A stretch of DNA of 9,166 nucleotides from Oscillospiraceae bacterium (GCA_031285945.1 JAITVF010000082.1:1-9166); one strand, 5' to 3'; shown: positions 1 through 6,826, counted from the stretch's first letter. Notes: a model not told the origin generated them from the letters alone. Program-made: numbers and translations.

Positions 1-933
1 GCCGGACTCGGTCCGGTGGCTGACAATCCCGGGTCCGGCTATGGCCGCCGTAACGACTACTCCGGCCGAGGCAACCGCGATAACCGAGCCCGACGTGGCG
101 GCTGTGCCTGCCGCCGCGGTCGTAGCGGTCGTGGCGGTGGTGGCGGTCGTTCCCGCGGCGGCGGTGCCCACTGTAGCGGTCGCCGAGCCCGAGGCTGCTC
201 CGGCTGTGGCCAGCGTAGCGGCTCCGGCTGTAGCCGCCGCCGAAAAGCCCAGCTGCGCGCCAAAGCTCCGCCAGATAGAGGATCCGATTTCGACGGCAAA
301 AACGCTCGCCGCCTCGGCGTTGAATATATTAGTCAGGATCGGTATCGCCAGCAGAAGGGCGCCGCCCTTCCGCCCGAATTTTGCCCCGTCCTTCTCGAGC
401 CGCTGCTTTAAGGTATTGCGGGCGCGGTTGAGGCGGGCCCTTACCGCGCCGTCCTCGATATCGAGTATTTCGGCTATCTCCCGGCTGGAAAGCTGCTTAT
501 AGTAGTAGAGCAGTATTACCGTGCGCTGTGCGTCGGGCAGCTCCTCAACGAGCCGGATTATGTAATCCCTCCGCTCCTGGGTTTCGGTGTACTCCTGGGG
601 CAGGAACTCGTCGTCATCCTCCGCAAGGTCTGGCATATCGTCGATATCGTCGGACTGGCGGCGCTTTTCTCGGCCCAGCAGGTTCAGGCTGCGGTGGTAG
701 GCTACGCTGTTTACATAAGCCTTTAGAGCGCCGGGGTTTTTAAGCTCGCCCAGATGCTTATAGACCTCGATCATAGTTTCCTGAACTATGTCCTTGGCGT
801 CGTGCTCGTTTTTGGTCATCTTAAGCGCGTAGTAATAAAGGGAGCGCGAAACCTCGTTGTAAATCATGGCGAAAGCTTCAACGCTGCCATCCTTTGCCTG
901 CTCTACAAGACCCGCAAGCTCCTGATTATCCAT
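1..933 (-). CDS. ECF-like sigma-70 family sigma factor with Ala/Thr-rich, membrane-associated C-terminal tail (3' partial)
   Basis: Read from the ATG at 933-931 the frame stays open for 311 codons to the left edge, so the C-terminus is missing. Residues about 10-90 look like sigma region 2, including DAKDIVQETMIEVYKHL (region 2.2) and a basic GREKRR end. An acidic linker (about 94-117, many Asp/Glu) follows. Residues about 128-180 form region 4 with a helix-turn-helix (LPDAQRTVILLYYYKQLSSREIAEI, split here as LPDAQRTVILL and SSREIAEILDIEDGAVRARL). Ordinary ECF factors stop near here. This one continues with a short hydrophobic patch (190-205), an Ala/Thr/Gly-rich stretch (228-282) and a probable transmembrane helix (284-304), then a polar SHRTES sequence. 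The start is supported by a GGGGGG ribosome binding site 8 bases upstream. It is the last visible gene of the metG-kinase-glycosyltransferase run. No anti-sigma gene is visible; one may lie beyond the edge. Sigma identity is secure; the role of the tail is unknown. Confidence 0.85.
   Translation of the reverse strand, partial: MDNQELAGLVEQAKDGSVEAFAMIYNEVSRSLYYYALKMTKNEHDAKDIVQETMIEVYKHLGELKNPGALKAYVNSVAYHRSLNLLGREKRRQSDDIDDMPDLAEDDDEFLPQEYTETQERRDYIIRLVEELPDAQRTVILLYYYKQLSSREIAEILDIEDGAVRARLNRARNTLKQRLEKDGAKFGRKGGALLLAIPILTNIFNAEAASVFAVEIGSSIWRSFGAQLGFSAAATAGAATLATAGAASGSATATVGTAAAGTTATTATTATTAAAGTAATSGSVIAVASAGVVVTAAIAGPGIVSHRTESG
115..150 (-). repeat. Four-copy 9-base tandem repeat inside the sigma factor tail
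   Basis: On the plus strand four consecutive 9-base units are variations of cgtggcggt (including cgtagcggt and ggtggcggt). On the coding strand they translate as Thr-Thr-Ala repeated four times (codons 262-273). The repeat keeps the reading frame, so gain or loss of a unit would change tail length without a frameshift. Confidence 0.7.
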
Positions 934-941
934 TAAAGTCG

Positions 942-947
942 CCCCCC
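942..947 (-). promoter_or_regulatory. Hexa-G ribosome binding site of the sigma factor gene
   Basis: On the minus strand GGGGGG lies 8 bases before the ATG at 933. It departs from the usual AGGAGG but could pair with the CCUCC of 16S rRNA with a G-U wobble. The same form occurs before two other genes in the window. Confidence 0.65.
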
Positions 948-962
948 TGTCTTTTTAAGCTA

Positions 963-977
963 TGCCGCTTATCGGCA
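963..977 (-). other. Small hairpin between glycosyltransferase and sigma factor genes
   Basis: On the minus strand TGCCG-ATAAG-CGGCA forms a perfect 5-base stem 8 bases after the glycosyltransferase stop codon. It is followed by TAGCTTAAAAAG and not by a T-run, so it is not a convincing intrinsic terminator. It could be a weak attenuator, an RNA-processing or stability element, or chance. Confidence 0.3.
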
Positions 978-984
978 AGCAGTG

Positions 985-1932
985 TTAATCGTCGAGAAGC
1001 TCCTCTACAAAATAGCGGGGGCGGCGTTTTGTCTCGGCGTAAATCTTGCCTATATAGGAGCCCGTAAGCCCCAGCGCCAAAAGATTAAGCCCCGATAAAA
1101 ACCACAATGAGCCCATAAGAACCCCCCAGCCGCCAAAGGGCCAGGCGAAGACCCGGGCAAAAAGGCTGTAAACGCTTATAATAAGACTTATTACCGTTAT
1201 AAAGAGCCCGAGACCGCGAATAAAATCCAGCGGGCGAACACTAAATGAGGTTATTCCGTCAAAGGCGAAGGCAAGCATCTTTTTAAGGGGATACTTCGAC
1301 TCGCCCGCGAACCTCTCGGCCCGCTCGTAGGCGCAAACCCCGGTCCTGTAGCCTATGAGTGGAACTATCCCCCGCAAAAACAGGTTGACCTCCCCGTACC
1401 GCGAAAGGCCCTCCAGGGCTCTGCGGCTCATAAGGCGGCAGTCGGCGTGGTTGTATATAAGCTCTACCCCAAAGGCCTTCATAAGGCGGTAAAAGCCCTG
1501 GGCGGTCATACGCTTGAAGGCGGTGTCTGAGGCGCGGTCGCTCCGCACCCCGTAAACGACGTCGCAGCCCTCCTTGCGTTTGGCGAGAAAGCCGTCGATT
1601 ATATCTACGTCGTCCTGGAGGTCGGCGTCCATTGAGATGCTTATGTCGGCCCGGTCCTTAGCGGCCATAAGCCCCGCCAGCAGCGCGTTCTGGTGCCCAC
1701 GGTTGCGGGATAGCCGCAGCCCGGAAAATATGTCCTCTTCCCCGCTGAGCCTTTCGATCATGGCCCAGGTTTTATCCCTGCTGCCGTCGTCGACAAACAT
1801 AACGCGGCTGCCGGGGTCAATCTCACCCGCCGCTATAAGGGCGCGCAGCTTTAAAAGCAGCCTGCGGGAGGTCTCGGGCAGAACCTCCTCCTCGTTATAG
1901 CACGGTATTACCACATAAATCCTTTCGGGCAC
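985..1932 (-). CDS. GtrB/CsbB-like family 2 glycosyltransferase (polyprenyl-phosphate sugar transferase type)
   Basis: The 315-residue product starts with a GT-A fold: VVIPCYNEE (7-15), FVDDGS (46-51), the family's SRNRGHQNALLAGL block (75-88) and the metal-binding MDADLQDD (101-108; Asp102 and Asp104 form the DXD). Two C-terminal membrane helices (about 237-262 and 270-293) and a basic cytoplasmic end complete the GtrB/CsbB/YkoT arrangement of about 310-330 residues. Members of this family move a sugar from a nucleotide donor to undecaprenyl phosphate at the inner face of the membrane, for later decoration of envelope polymers; the donor sugar cannot be read from sequence. An in-frame ATG at 2031 would add 33 residues, but those are encoded by repeat DNA. 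The GTG at 1932 has a G-rich ribosome binding site 8 bases upstream and puts the first strand at the expected place. The gene lies 100 bases after the kinase gene and 51 before the sigma gene. No flippase or acceptor-side partner is visible. Confidence 0.88.
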   Translation of the reverse strand: MPERIYVVIPCYNEEEVLPETSRRLLLKLRALIAAGEIDPGSRVMFVDDGSRDKTWAMIERLSGEEDIFSGLRLSRNRGHQNALLAGLMAAKDRADISISMDADLQDDVDIIDGFLAKRKEGCDVVYGVRSDRASDTAFKRMTAQGFYRLMKAFGVELIYNHADCRLMSRRALEGLSRYGEVNLFLRGIVPLIGYRTGVCAYERAERFAGESKYPLKKMLAFAFDGITSFSVRPLDFIRGLGLFITVISLIISVYSLFARVFAWPFGGWGVLMGSLWFLSGLNLLALGLTGSYIGKIYAETKRRPRYFVEELLDD

Positions 1933-1940
1933 AAGAGTTA

Positions 1941-1946
1941 CCCCCC
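1941..1946 (-). promoter_or_regulatory. Hexa-G ribosome binding site that decides the GTG start of the glycosyltransferase
   Basis: GGGGGG on the minus strand lies 8 bases before the GTG at 1932-1930. No comparable site precedes the upstream in-frame ATG at 2031, which is only two bases away from the preceding kinase stop codon region. Confidence 0.65.
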
Positions 1947-1949
1947 ATG

Positions 1950-1984
1950 TAGCTGTTAGCCTGTAGCCCGTAGCCGTTAGTGCC
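1950..1984. repeat. Heptanucleotide tandem repeat, consensus TAGCNNN
   Basis: Plus-strand units are TAGCTGT (1950-1956), TAGCCTG (1957-1963), TAGCCCG (1964-1970), TAGCCGT (1971-1977) and a decayed TAGTGCC (1978-1984). The fixed part is TAGC and the last three bases vary. The array lies in the spacer between kinase and glycosyltransferase, immediately upstream of the latter's ribosome binding site. It resembles in form the short heptamer tandem repeats known from cyanobacteria and some other bacteria; whether it belongs to such a family is not shown. Confidence 0.65.
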
Positions 1985-2008
1985 TTAATCCTAAGCCTGC
2001 CGGCCGGC

Positions 2009-2031
2009 GAGCTAAAAGAGCCAAGAGCCAA
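2009..2031. repeat. Second short heptamer repeat, GAGCCAA type
   Basis: Plus-strand GAGCCAA occurs twice in tandem (2018-2024 and 2025-2031), preceded by a related GAGCTAAAA (2009-2017). It lies directly after the kinase stop codon. With the TAGCNNN array it fills most of the 100-base spacer. A 10-base palindrome, GCCGGCCGGC, lies between them at 1999-2008. Confidence 0.5.
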
Positions 2032-2032
2032 A

Positions 2033-4618
2033 TTACTGTACGGACAAATATTTCCTGAGCCTGCCTATGAGCTGGTCCAGATCCAGGGGCTTTGCCAGGT
2101 GATCGTTCATTCCCATTTGCAGGCAGACCTCGGCGTCCTCCTTGAACGCGTTGGCTGTCATAGCGAGTATCGGCACCCTGCGGGCGGCGGGGCTTGAAAG
2201 TGCCCGGATAAGCCTGGTGGCCTGGAGCCCATCCATCACCGGCATCTGAATGTCCATCAAAACAAGGTCGAAGCGTTCGGGGCTTTCGGCGAATATATCG
2301 ACCGCCTGCCTGCCGTTTTCGGCAAATACCAGCTCAGCGCCGGTTGCCTCAAGAATCTCTGTGAGTATCTCGCGGTTTATTTCTATATCCTCGGCCGCAA
2401 GAATTGTTTTGCCCTCAAACCGCGCCGGCTCGCGCGAGGCTTCGTATTTTCCGCCGCTTCCGGCCGCGGCCAGCTTTGCCATCATGTTGTAAAGGATTCC
2501 CGGCAGCACCGGCTTAGGCAAAAAGTTTACAATGCCAAAGCCCGCGGCAGCGTGCTGAATATCCGCCCAGTCGGCGACTGAGATCATAACCACCACCACG
2601 TCCCCGCCCATAAGCTCGCGTATCTCGGCGGCCGCCTGCCCGCCGTTCATCCCGGGCAGGTTCCAGTCCACAAAAATCATGGTATAGGGGTTTTTCCGCC
2701 TTATGCCCTCTTTAACGAACTCCAGGGCCGCTTCGCCGTCGGGGGCGACGGTGCAATCGACCGAAAAGCTTTCAAGAATCCCCTTAAAGTAATCGCGCAC
2801 GTCGGGCGCGTCGTCCACAACGAGTACCCTCATACGCTCCGGCAGGCTCTTAGAGCTCGCCTCCGCCGGCCCGCCCCAGCCGACCTCGGCCTCAAAGATA
2901 AAGGTCGAGCCCTTCCCCAGCTCGCTTTCCACCCAGATATCGCCCTTCATGAGCTCCACAATTTTTTTGCAGATGGCAAGGCCCAGCCCCGTTCCCCCAA
3001 AGCGGCCGGTGATGGAGCTGTCGGCCTGCTCAAATTCGCAAAAAAGCCTGCCCTGCCGCTCGCGGTCTATACCTATTCCGGAATCGCTCACCGATACCCG
3101 CAGCCGCGAGCTTTGCGCGCCGCCGGTATCGCAGTCCACCTTAAGGCGTATTTCCCCGCCCTCGGGCGTAAACTTAACCGCGTTTGTCAAAAGGTTTATA
3201 AGCACCTGCGAAAGCCGCAGCTCGTCGCTCACCATAAGGCGGCTGAAAACCGACGAAAGCTCCACAGAAAAACGCTGGCGCTTTTCCTCCAGCCTAACCC
3301 CTACCACCGAGAATACGTTTTGTATCATGGCCTCGAAATCAAAGGGAGCAGTCTGGATTTCAAACTTGCCCGATTCGATCTTGCTCATATCGAGCACGTC
3401 GTTTATTATGCTTAAAAGCTGGCGGGAGGAAGCGTCGATCCTGTCTAAGCAGTAGCGCACCCGGTCGGGGTCGTCGGCCTTTTTGGCAATGTTGGCCATA
3501 CCTATTATGGCGTTCATGGGGGTTCTTATCTCGTGGCTCATGCGGGAGAGGAACTCCCCCTTGGCCCTGGTGGAGGCGACGGCCCCCTCCCGCGCCTCGT
3601 TAAGCGCGGTAAAGGCCTCGTTGCGGGAGATGGATGAGGCCACCACCAAGGCGCCCGAGCGCATGATCTCTACCTCGTCCGGGGTAAAGCGGCGGCGTTT
3701 GCGGCAGTCGTCAAAGCCCAATATCCCCCAGAATTCCCCGTGGAGGTAAAGGGGGGTTAAAAGAAGGCTAACGACATCCTCAAGCCCGGGAAAGCTTCTG
3801 AACGCCCCGGGCAGCTCCTCTATGGGCGCGCCGATATAGTAATTCTCGGTTAAGGTCTCTTGCCAGCCGGGCCAGAATTCGTCGTAGTTCAGCATATAAT
3901 CCTTGCGGGGGATAAACGACGGGATTTCCCGCGCCCACTCCACCCGCTGAAAGCAGCAGAGAGCGCCGTCTCGTTTTGTGTTGCGCCATATATAGGCCCG
4001 GTCGGCCTCTATCGATTCCCCGAGTATTTGCAGCGCGAGGCGAAGCACAGTCTCGTAATCCTGATGAAAACCGCCTATTACGGCCGCGGCCGCGGCGTTT
4101 GCGGCGCGCAGCATTCTGTTTTGCTCCGCGAGCCCGCTCTCGCTTATCCCGCCGGCAAGCCTGCGCATTTCCCTTTCAAGCGCCCTGGCCTTTTCCTCGG
4201 CCCAGCGCAGGCGGCTCAGATCCAAAGAAAGGCCGCCCACCCGCACCGGTCTGCCCTCACTGTCCCGTTCGCAGACTATGGCCGTCTCTTCTATCGAAAC
4301 TATGCTGCCATCCTTCCTGCGCATACGGTACTCGAGCCTGTAGTGGCCGTGCTCACCCTTAACAAGCTCCCCAAAGCAGGCTCCCACTCTCTCCCGGTCA
4401 TCCTCAAAGGTAAGAAAATCTCTTGAGCCCGCGCTGTGGGGTATATCCCCCGGCAGATAGCCCGCGAGATGGATTATAGCCCGGTTGAGGCTTATTTCCC
4501 CCGTGGGCAGGTGCAGGTTGAAGAACCCCACTCCCGAAAGCTCGGCCAGCTCCTCGATCACCTCGGCGCTGAGCCCCGTGCGCAGGGGGATAGCCTCTTC
4601 AAGACTGTAACGGTTCAT
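2033..4618 (-). CDS. Cytoplasmic hybrid sensor histidine kinase (PAS-GAF-HisKA-HATPase_c-REC-REC)
   Basis: The 861-residue protein has no signal peptide or membrane helix. In order: a PAS domain (about 25-135, ending in the PAC-like RRKDGSIVSIEETAIV), a short coiled coil (138-175), a GAF-like domain (about 180-335), HisKA with the H-box SHEIRTPMNA (phosphorylated residue His362), and HATPase_c with N-box LINLLTNAVKF (Asn479), DSGIGI (512-517) and GGTGLGL (541-547). Two receiver domains follow. REC1 has Asp602/Asp603, phosphoacceptor Asp651, Ser680 and Lys702. REC2 has Glu743/Asp744, Asp789, Thr821 and Lys843. All catalytic residues of kinase and receivers are present. There is no HPt or output domain, so phosphate must pass to a separate HPt protein or the receivers act by contact; the ligand is unknown. 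The gene lies 35 bases after metG with a weak AGGAAAAG site, suggesting cotranscription and not necessarily shared function. Confidence 0.93.
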   Translation of the reverse strand: MNRYSLEEAIPLRTGLSAEVIEELAELSGVGFFNLHLPTGEISLNRAIIHLAGYLPGDIPHSAGSRDFLTFEDDRERVGACFGELVKGEHGHYRLEYRMRRKDGSIVSIEETAIVCERDSEGRPVRVGGLSLDLSRLRWAEEKARALEREMRRLAGGISESGLAEQNRMLRAANAAAAAVIGGFHQDYETVLRLALQILGESIEADRAYIWRNTKRDGALCCFQRVEWAREIPSFIPRKDYMLNYDEFWPGWQETLTENYYIGAPIEELPGAFRSFPGLEDVVSLLLTPLYLHGEFWGILGFDDCRKRRRFTPDEVEIMRSGALVVASSISRNEAFTALNEAREGAVASTRAKGEFLSRMSHEIRTPMNAIIGMANIAKKADDPDRVRYCLDRIDASSRQLLSIINDVLDMSKIESGKFEIQTAPFDFEAMIQNVFSVVGVRLEEKRQRFSVELSSVFSRLMVSDELRLSQVLINLLTNAVKFTPEGGEIRLKVDCDTGGAQSSRLRVSVSDSGIGIDRERQGRLFCEFEQADSSITGRFGGTGLGLAICKKIVELMKGDIWVESELGKGSTFIFEAEVGWGGPAEASSKSLPERMRVLVVDDAPDVRDYFKGILESFSVDCTVAPDGEAALEFVKEGIRRKNPYTMIFVDWNLPGMNGGQAAAEIRELMGGDVVVVMISVADWADIQHAAAGFGIVNFLPKPVLPGILYNMMAKLAAAGSGGKYEASREPARFEGKTILAAEDIEINREILTEILEATGAELVFAENGRQAVDIFAESPERFDLVLMDIQMPVMDGLQATRLIRALSSPAARRVPILAMTANAFKEDAEVCLQMGMNDHLAKPLDLDQLIGRLRKYLSVQ

Positions 4619-4653
4619 ATGGCGCCAACTTCTTTTCCTGATTATTTGTACGC

Positions 4654-6618
4654 TCAGCGTATTTTTGAGCCGCAGGGAATATCGCCGTCCACAAAGATCA
4701 CCCTTGCGCCGTCGCCCGAGTCGGCCGCGAGAATCATGCCGTTGCTCTCTACTCCGCGCAGCTTTGCGGGCTTAAGATTGGCGACCGCAATAAGCTTTTT
4801 GCCTATAAGATCGGCGGGGGAATAAAAGCCGGCTATTCCGCTAACCACCTGGCGCGGGGTATCTGTTCCGTCGTTTAGGGTTAGCCTCAAGAGCTTATCC
4901 GCCTTGGGAACGGGCTCGCAGGCGGTGACCTGGGCCACCCGCAGCTCTATCCTGGCAAAATCGCCGATCTCAATAAGGCTTACCGTTCCCGGAACCGGTT
5001 CGTTTTGCGGCGCGGATTTTTTTGCGGCCTCCGCCTCTTTCACGGGGGCGCCCAGGGCCTCAAGCTCCCCCAGCTCCTTTTCGAGATCGATGCGGGGGAA
5101 AAGCGTCTCCCCCTTATTGACCTTAACCCCGCCCGGCAGCAGCCCGAATTTGCCCGCGCTCTCCCACGAGGCAAGTCCCTCGTCCCCCCCCGCGCCAATC
5201 TGTAAAAGTATAACGGGGGCGGTGTGCGGCAAAAATGGGGTGAGGAGCACGGCGGAGATTCTTATGCATTCAAGAAGATTGTATATAACCCCGCAGAGCC
5301 TTGCGCGGCTTGCTTCATCTTTAGCCAGAGCCCAGGGCGCCGTTTCGTCGATATATTTGTTGGTGCGTGAAATAAACTTAAAGATTTCGGTCAGCGCGGC
5401 GGGTAGCTGCAGGGCTTCGACCTCCCTTTCAACCGTTGCCTTAAGGGCCTCGGCCATGGCGACCAGCCCGTCGTCCAGGGGGGCCTTTTCCTTCCCCGGC
5501 TCAAGTCCCTCGGGAAAGTAGCGCCCGGCCATAGCCACCGAGCGGGATACCAGGTTGCCAAGGTCGTTGGCGAGGTCTGAGTTTATGCGGCCGATCAGGG
5601 CCTCGTTTGAAAAGTTGCCGTCCTGCCCGAAGGGAACCTCCCGCAGGAGGTAGTAGCGCACCGCGTCCACCCCGTAGCGGTTGCAGAGCACTACGGGGTC
5701 TACCACGTTCCCCTTCGACTTGCTCATCTTGTCGCCGCCGAAAAGAAGCCAGCCGTGCCCGTAAACCTGCTTGGGGAGCGGCAGCTCCAGCGCCATGAGC
5801 AGCGCCGGCCAGATAATTGAGTGAAAGCGTATAATCTCCTTGGCCATCATATGGAGGTCGGCCGGCCAGTAGCGGTTAAAATCGTCGAACCTGTCGTTTT
5901 CGTAGCCCAGCGCCGTGATGTAGTTAGAAAGTGCGTCCACCCACACATAAACGACGTGCCCCGGGTCAAAGTCCACCGGCACCCCCCAGCTGAAGGAGGT
6001 TCTCGAAACGCAGAGATCCTCGAGCCCGGGCTTAAGAAAGTTGTTTATCATCTCGTTCACGCGGGCCTTTGGCTGCAAAAACTCGGGGTTTTGCTCGTAA
6101 AGGTCAAGTATCCTGCGGGTATATTTCGAAAGCCGGAAAAAGTAGGCCTCCTCCCCCGCCCGCTCTACCTCGCGGCCGCAGTCGGGGCATTTGCCGTTTT
6201 TAAGCTGGCTGTCGGTCCAAAAGCTTTCGCAGGGCTTGCAGTAGTGGCCGGTATAGGTTCCCTTATATATTTCGCCCTTGTCGTAAAGGGCCTTGAATAT
6301 CCTTTGTATAGCTTCCACGTGGTAATCGTCGGTAGTGCGTATAAACCTGTCGTAGCGTATATCCATAAGCTCCCAGAGCTCTTTTATCGAGCCTACTATT
6401 TTATCGATGTATTCTTTTGGTGAAAGCCCCGCTTCCTTTGCCTTTTGCTCTATCTTCTGGCCGTGCTCGTCGGTTCCGGTAAGGTAAAAGACGTCAAACC
6501 CCCGCATTCGCTTATACCGCGCCAGTGTGTCGCATACGACCGTGGTGTAGCTGTGGCCGATGTGCAGCTTGTCGGACGGGTAGTAGATCGGCGTGGTGAT
6601 GTAATAGGTGGGTTTCAT
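4654..6618 (-). CDS. metG: Methionyl-tRNA synthetase with C-terminal tRNA-binding domain
   Basis: This class I enzyme attaches methionine to tRNA-Met, initiator and elongator, using ATP in the cytoplasm. The 654-residue protein starts with YYITTPIYYPSDKLHIGHSY, containing the HIGH motif (19-22). It has TGTDEHGQK (48-55), a single zinc knuckle with four cysteines (Cys127, Cys130, Cys144, Cys147), VYVWVDALSNY (223-233) and the KMSKS loop (297-301). The anticodon-binding helical domain covers about 340-490. A linker with Ala/Glu/Lys-rich sequence leads to a C-terminal tRNA-binding OB-fold domain (about 550-654; RIELRVAQV, NLKPAKLRGVESNGMIL), which is also the dimerisation module of this type. 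The length matches the 630-670 residue Bacillota-type enzyme. The ATG is preceded by AGGAGG at 6630-6635 (minus strand). It is the first gene of the leftward run and has its own promoter. No T-box or S-box fits in the leader of about 64 bases. Confidence 0.97.
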   Translation of the reverse strand: MKPTYYITTPIYYPSDKLHIGHSYTTVVCDTLARYKRMRGFDVFYLTGTDEHGQKIEQKAKEAGLSPKEYIDKIVGSIKELWELMDIRYDRFIRTTDDYHVEAIQRIFKALYDKGEIYKGTYTGHYCKPCESFWTDSQLKNGKCPDCGREVERAGEEAYFFRLSKYTRRILDLYEQNPEFLQPKARVNEMINNFLKPGLEDLCVSRTSFSWGVPVDFDPGHVVYVWVDALSNYITALGYENDRFDDFNRYWPADLHMMAKEIIRFHSIIWPALLMALELPLPKQVYGHGWLLFGGDKMSKSKGNVVDPVVLCNRYGVDAVRYYLLREVPFGQDGNFSNEALIGRINSDLANDLGNLVSRSVAMAGRYFPEGLEPGKEKAPLDDGLVAMAEALKATVEREVEALQLPAALTEIFKFISRTNKYIDETAPWALAKDEASRARLCGVIYNLLECIRISAVLLTPFLPHTAPVILLQIGAGGDEGLASWESAGKFGLLPGGVKVNKGETLFPRIDLEKELGELEALGAPVKEAEAAKKSAPQNEPVPGTVSLIEIGDFARIELRVAQVTACEPVPKADKLLRLTLNDGTDTPRQVVSGIAGFYSPADLIGKKLIAVANLKPAKLRGVESNGMILAADSGDGARVIFVDGDIPCGSKIR

Positions 6619-6688
6619 GTCGCGTTGAGCCTCCTGTGGAGATTTCGGGGCCCGTAGCCGAAAGCGCGCGGACTAGACCCCACTGTTT

Positions 6689-6717
6689 AGTCTAACACAA
6701 AGCGGGGTATTTATCAA
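6689..6717 (-). promoter_or_regulatory. Promoter of metG (housekeeping sigma type)
   Basis: On the minus strand TTGATA (6717-6712) is followed by 17 bases and TAGACT (6694-6689). The -35 matches the consensus at five of six bases and the -10 at four of six, with ideal spacing. Transcription would start near 6682, leaving a leader of about 64 bases with a possible TTTCGG/CCGAAA hairpin (6643-6663). Confidence 0.6.
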
Positions 6718-6797
6718 TCGTGTAGATAAGACGTTTTACGTCGTTACCCCATCGCCGCTGTTTCGGGTAACGGCCGCAGGCGGCGGCAAAAACCTTG
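6718..6797. promoter_or_regulatory. Divergent promoter spacer with three inverted repeats
   Basis: The 80 bases between the -35 boxes of metG and rnpB hold GACGT-TTT-ACGTC (6730-6742), CGTTACCC/GGGTAACG (6742-6749 and 6765-6772, 15-base gap) and GCCGC-AG-GCGGC (6773-6784). None has a T-run behind it in either direction. They could be protein-binding sites acting on either promoter; no specific regulator can be named. Confidence 0.35.
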
Positions 6798-6826
6798 TTG
6801 ACCGAATCACGCGCCGGGTGTATACT
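6798..6826 (+). promoter_or_regulatory. Promoter of rnpB
   Basis: TTGACC (6798-6803), a 17-base spacer and TATACT (6821-6826) each match the housekeeping consensus at five of six bases. The expected start, near 6833, coincides with the 5' strand of RNase P helix P1. Confidence 0.8.

Noticed and set aside
1..16. CCGGAC-TCG-GTCCGG inverted repeat at the left edge
   Set aside because: It lies inside the coding frame of the sigma factor in very GC-rich sequence, where short dyads are expected.
16..502. Plus-strand open frames rich in Gly/Arg or Ala/Val
   Set aside because: They lie opposite the sigma factor's repetitive, GC-rich tail and have no ribosome binding site. The minus-strand frame shows clear sigma region 2 and 4 sequence.
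1950..2031. CRISPR-like array
   Set aside because: The units are 7 bases in direct tandem with no spacers, and there are no cas genes.
4649..4661. Perfect 6-1-6 palindrome TACGCTCAGCGTA over the metG stop codon
   Set aside because: It is short and not followed by a T-run on the minus strand, and the next gene starts 35 bases on. It cannot be told from chance, so it is not called a terminator.
6600..6720. T-box or SAM riboswitch upstream of metG
   Set aside because: The leader is too short, and no T-box sequence or SAM-box pairing is visible.
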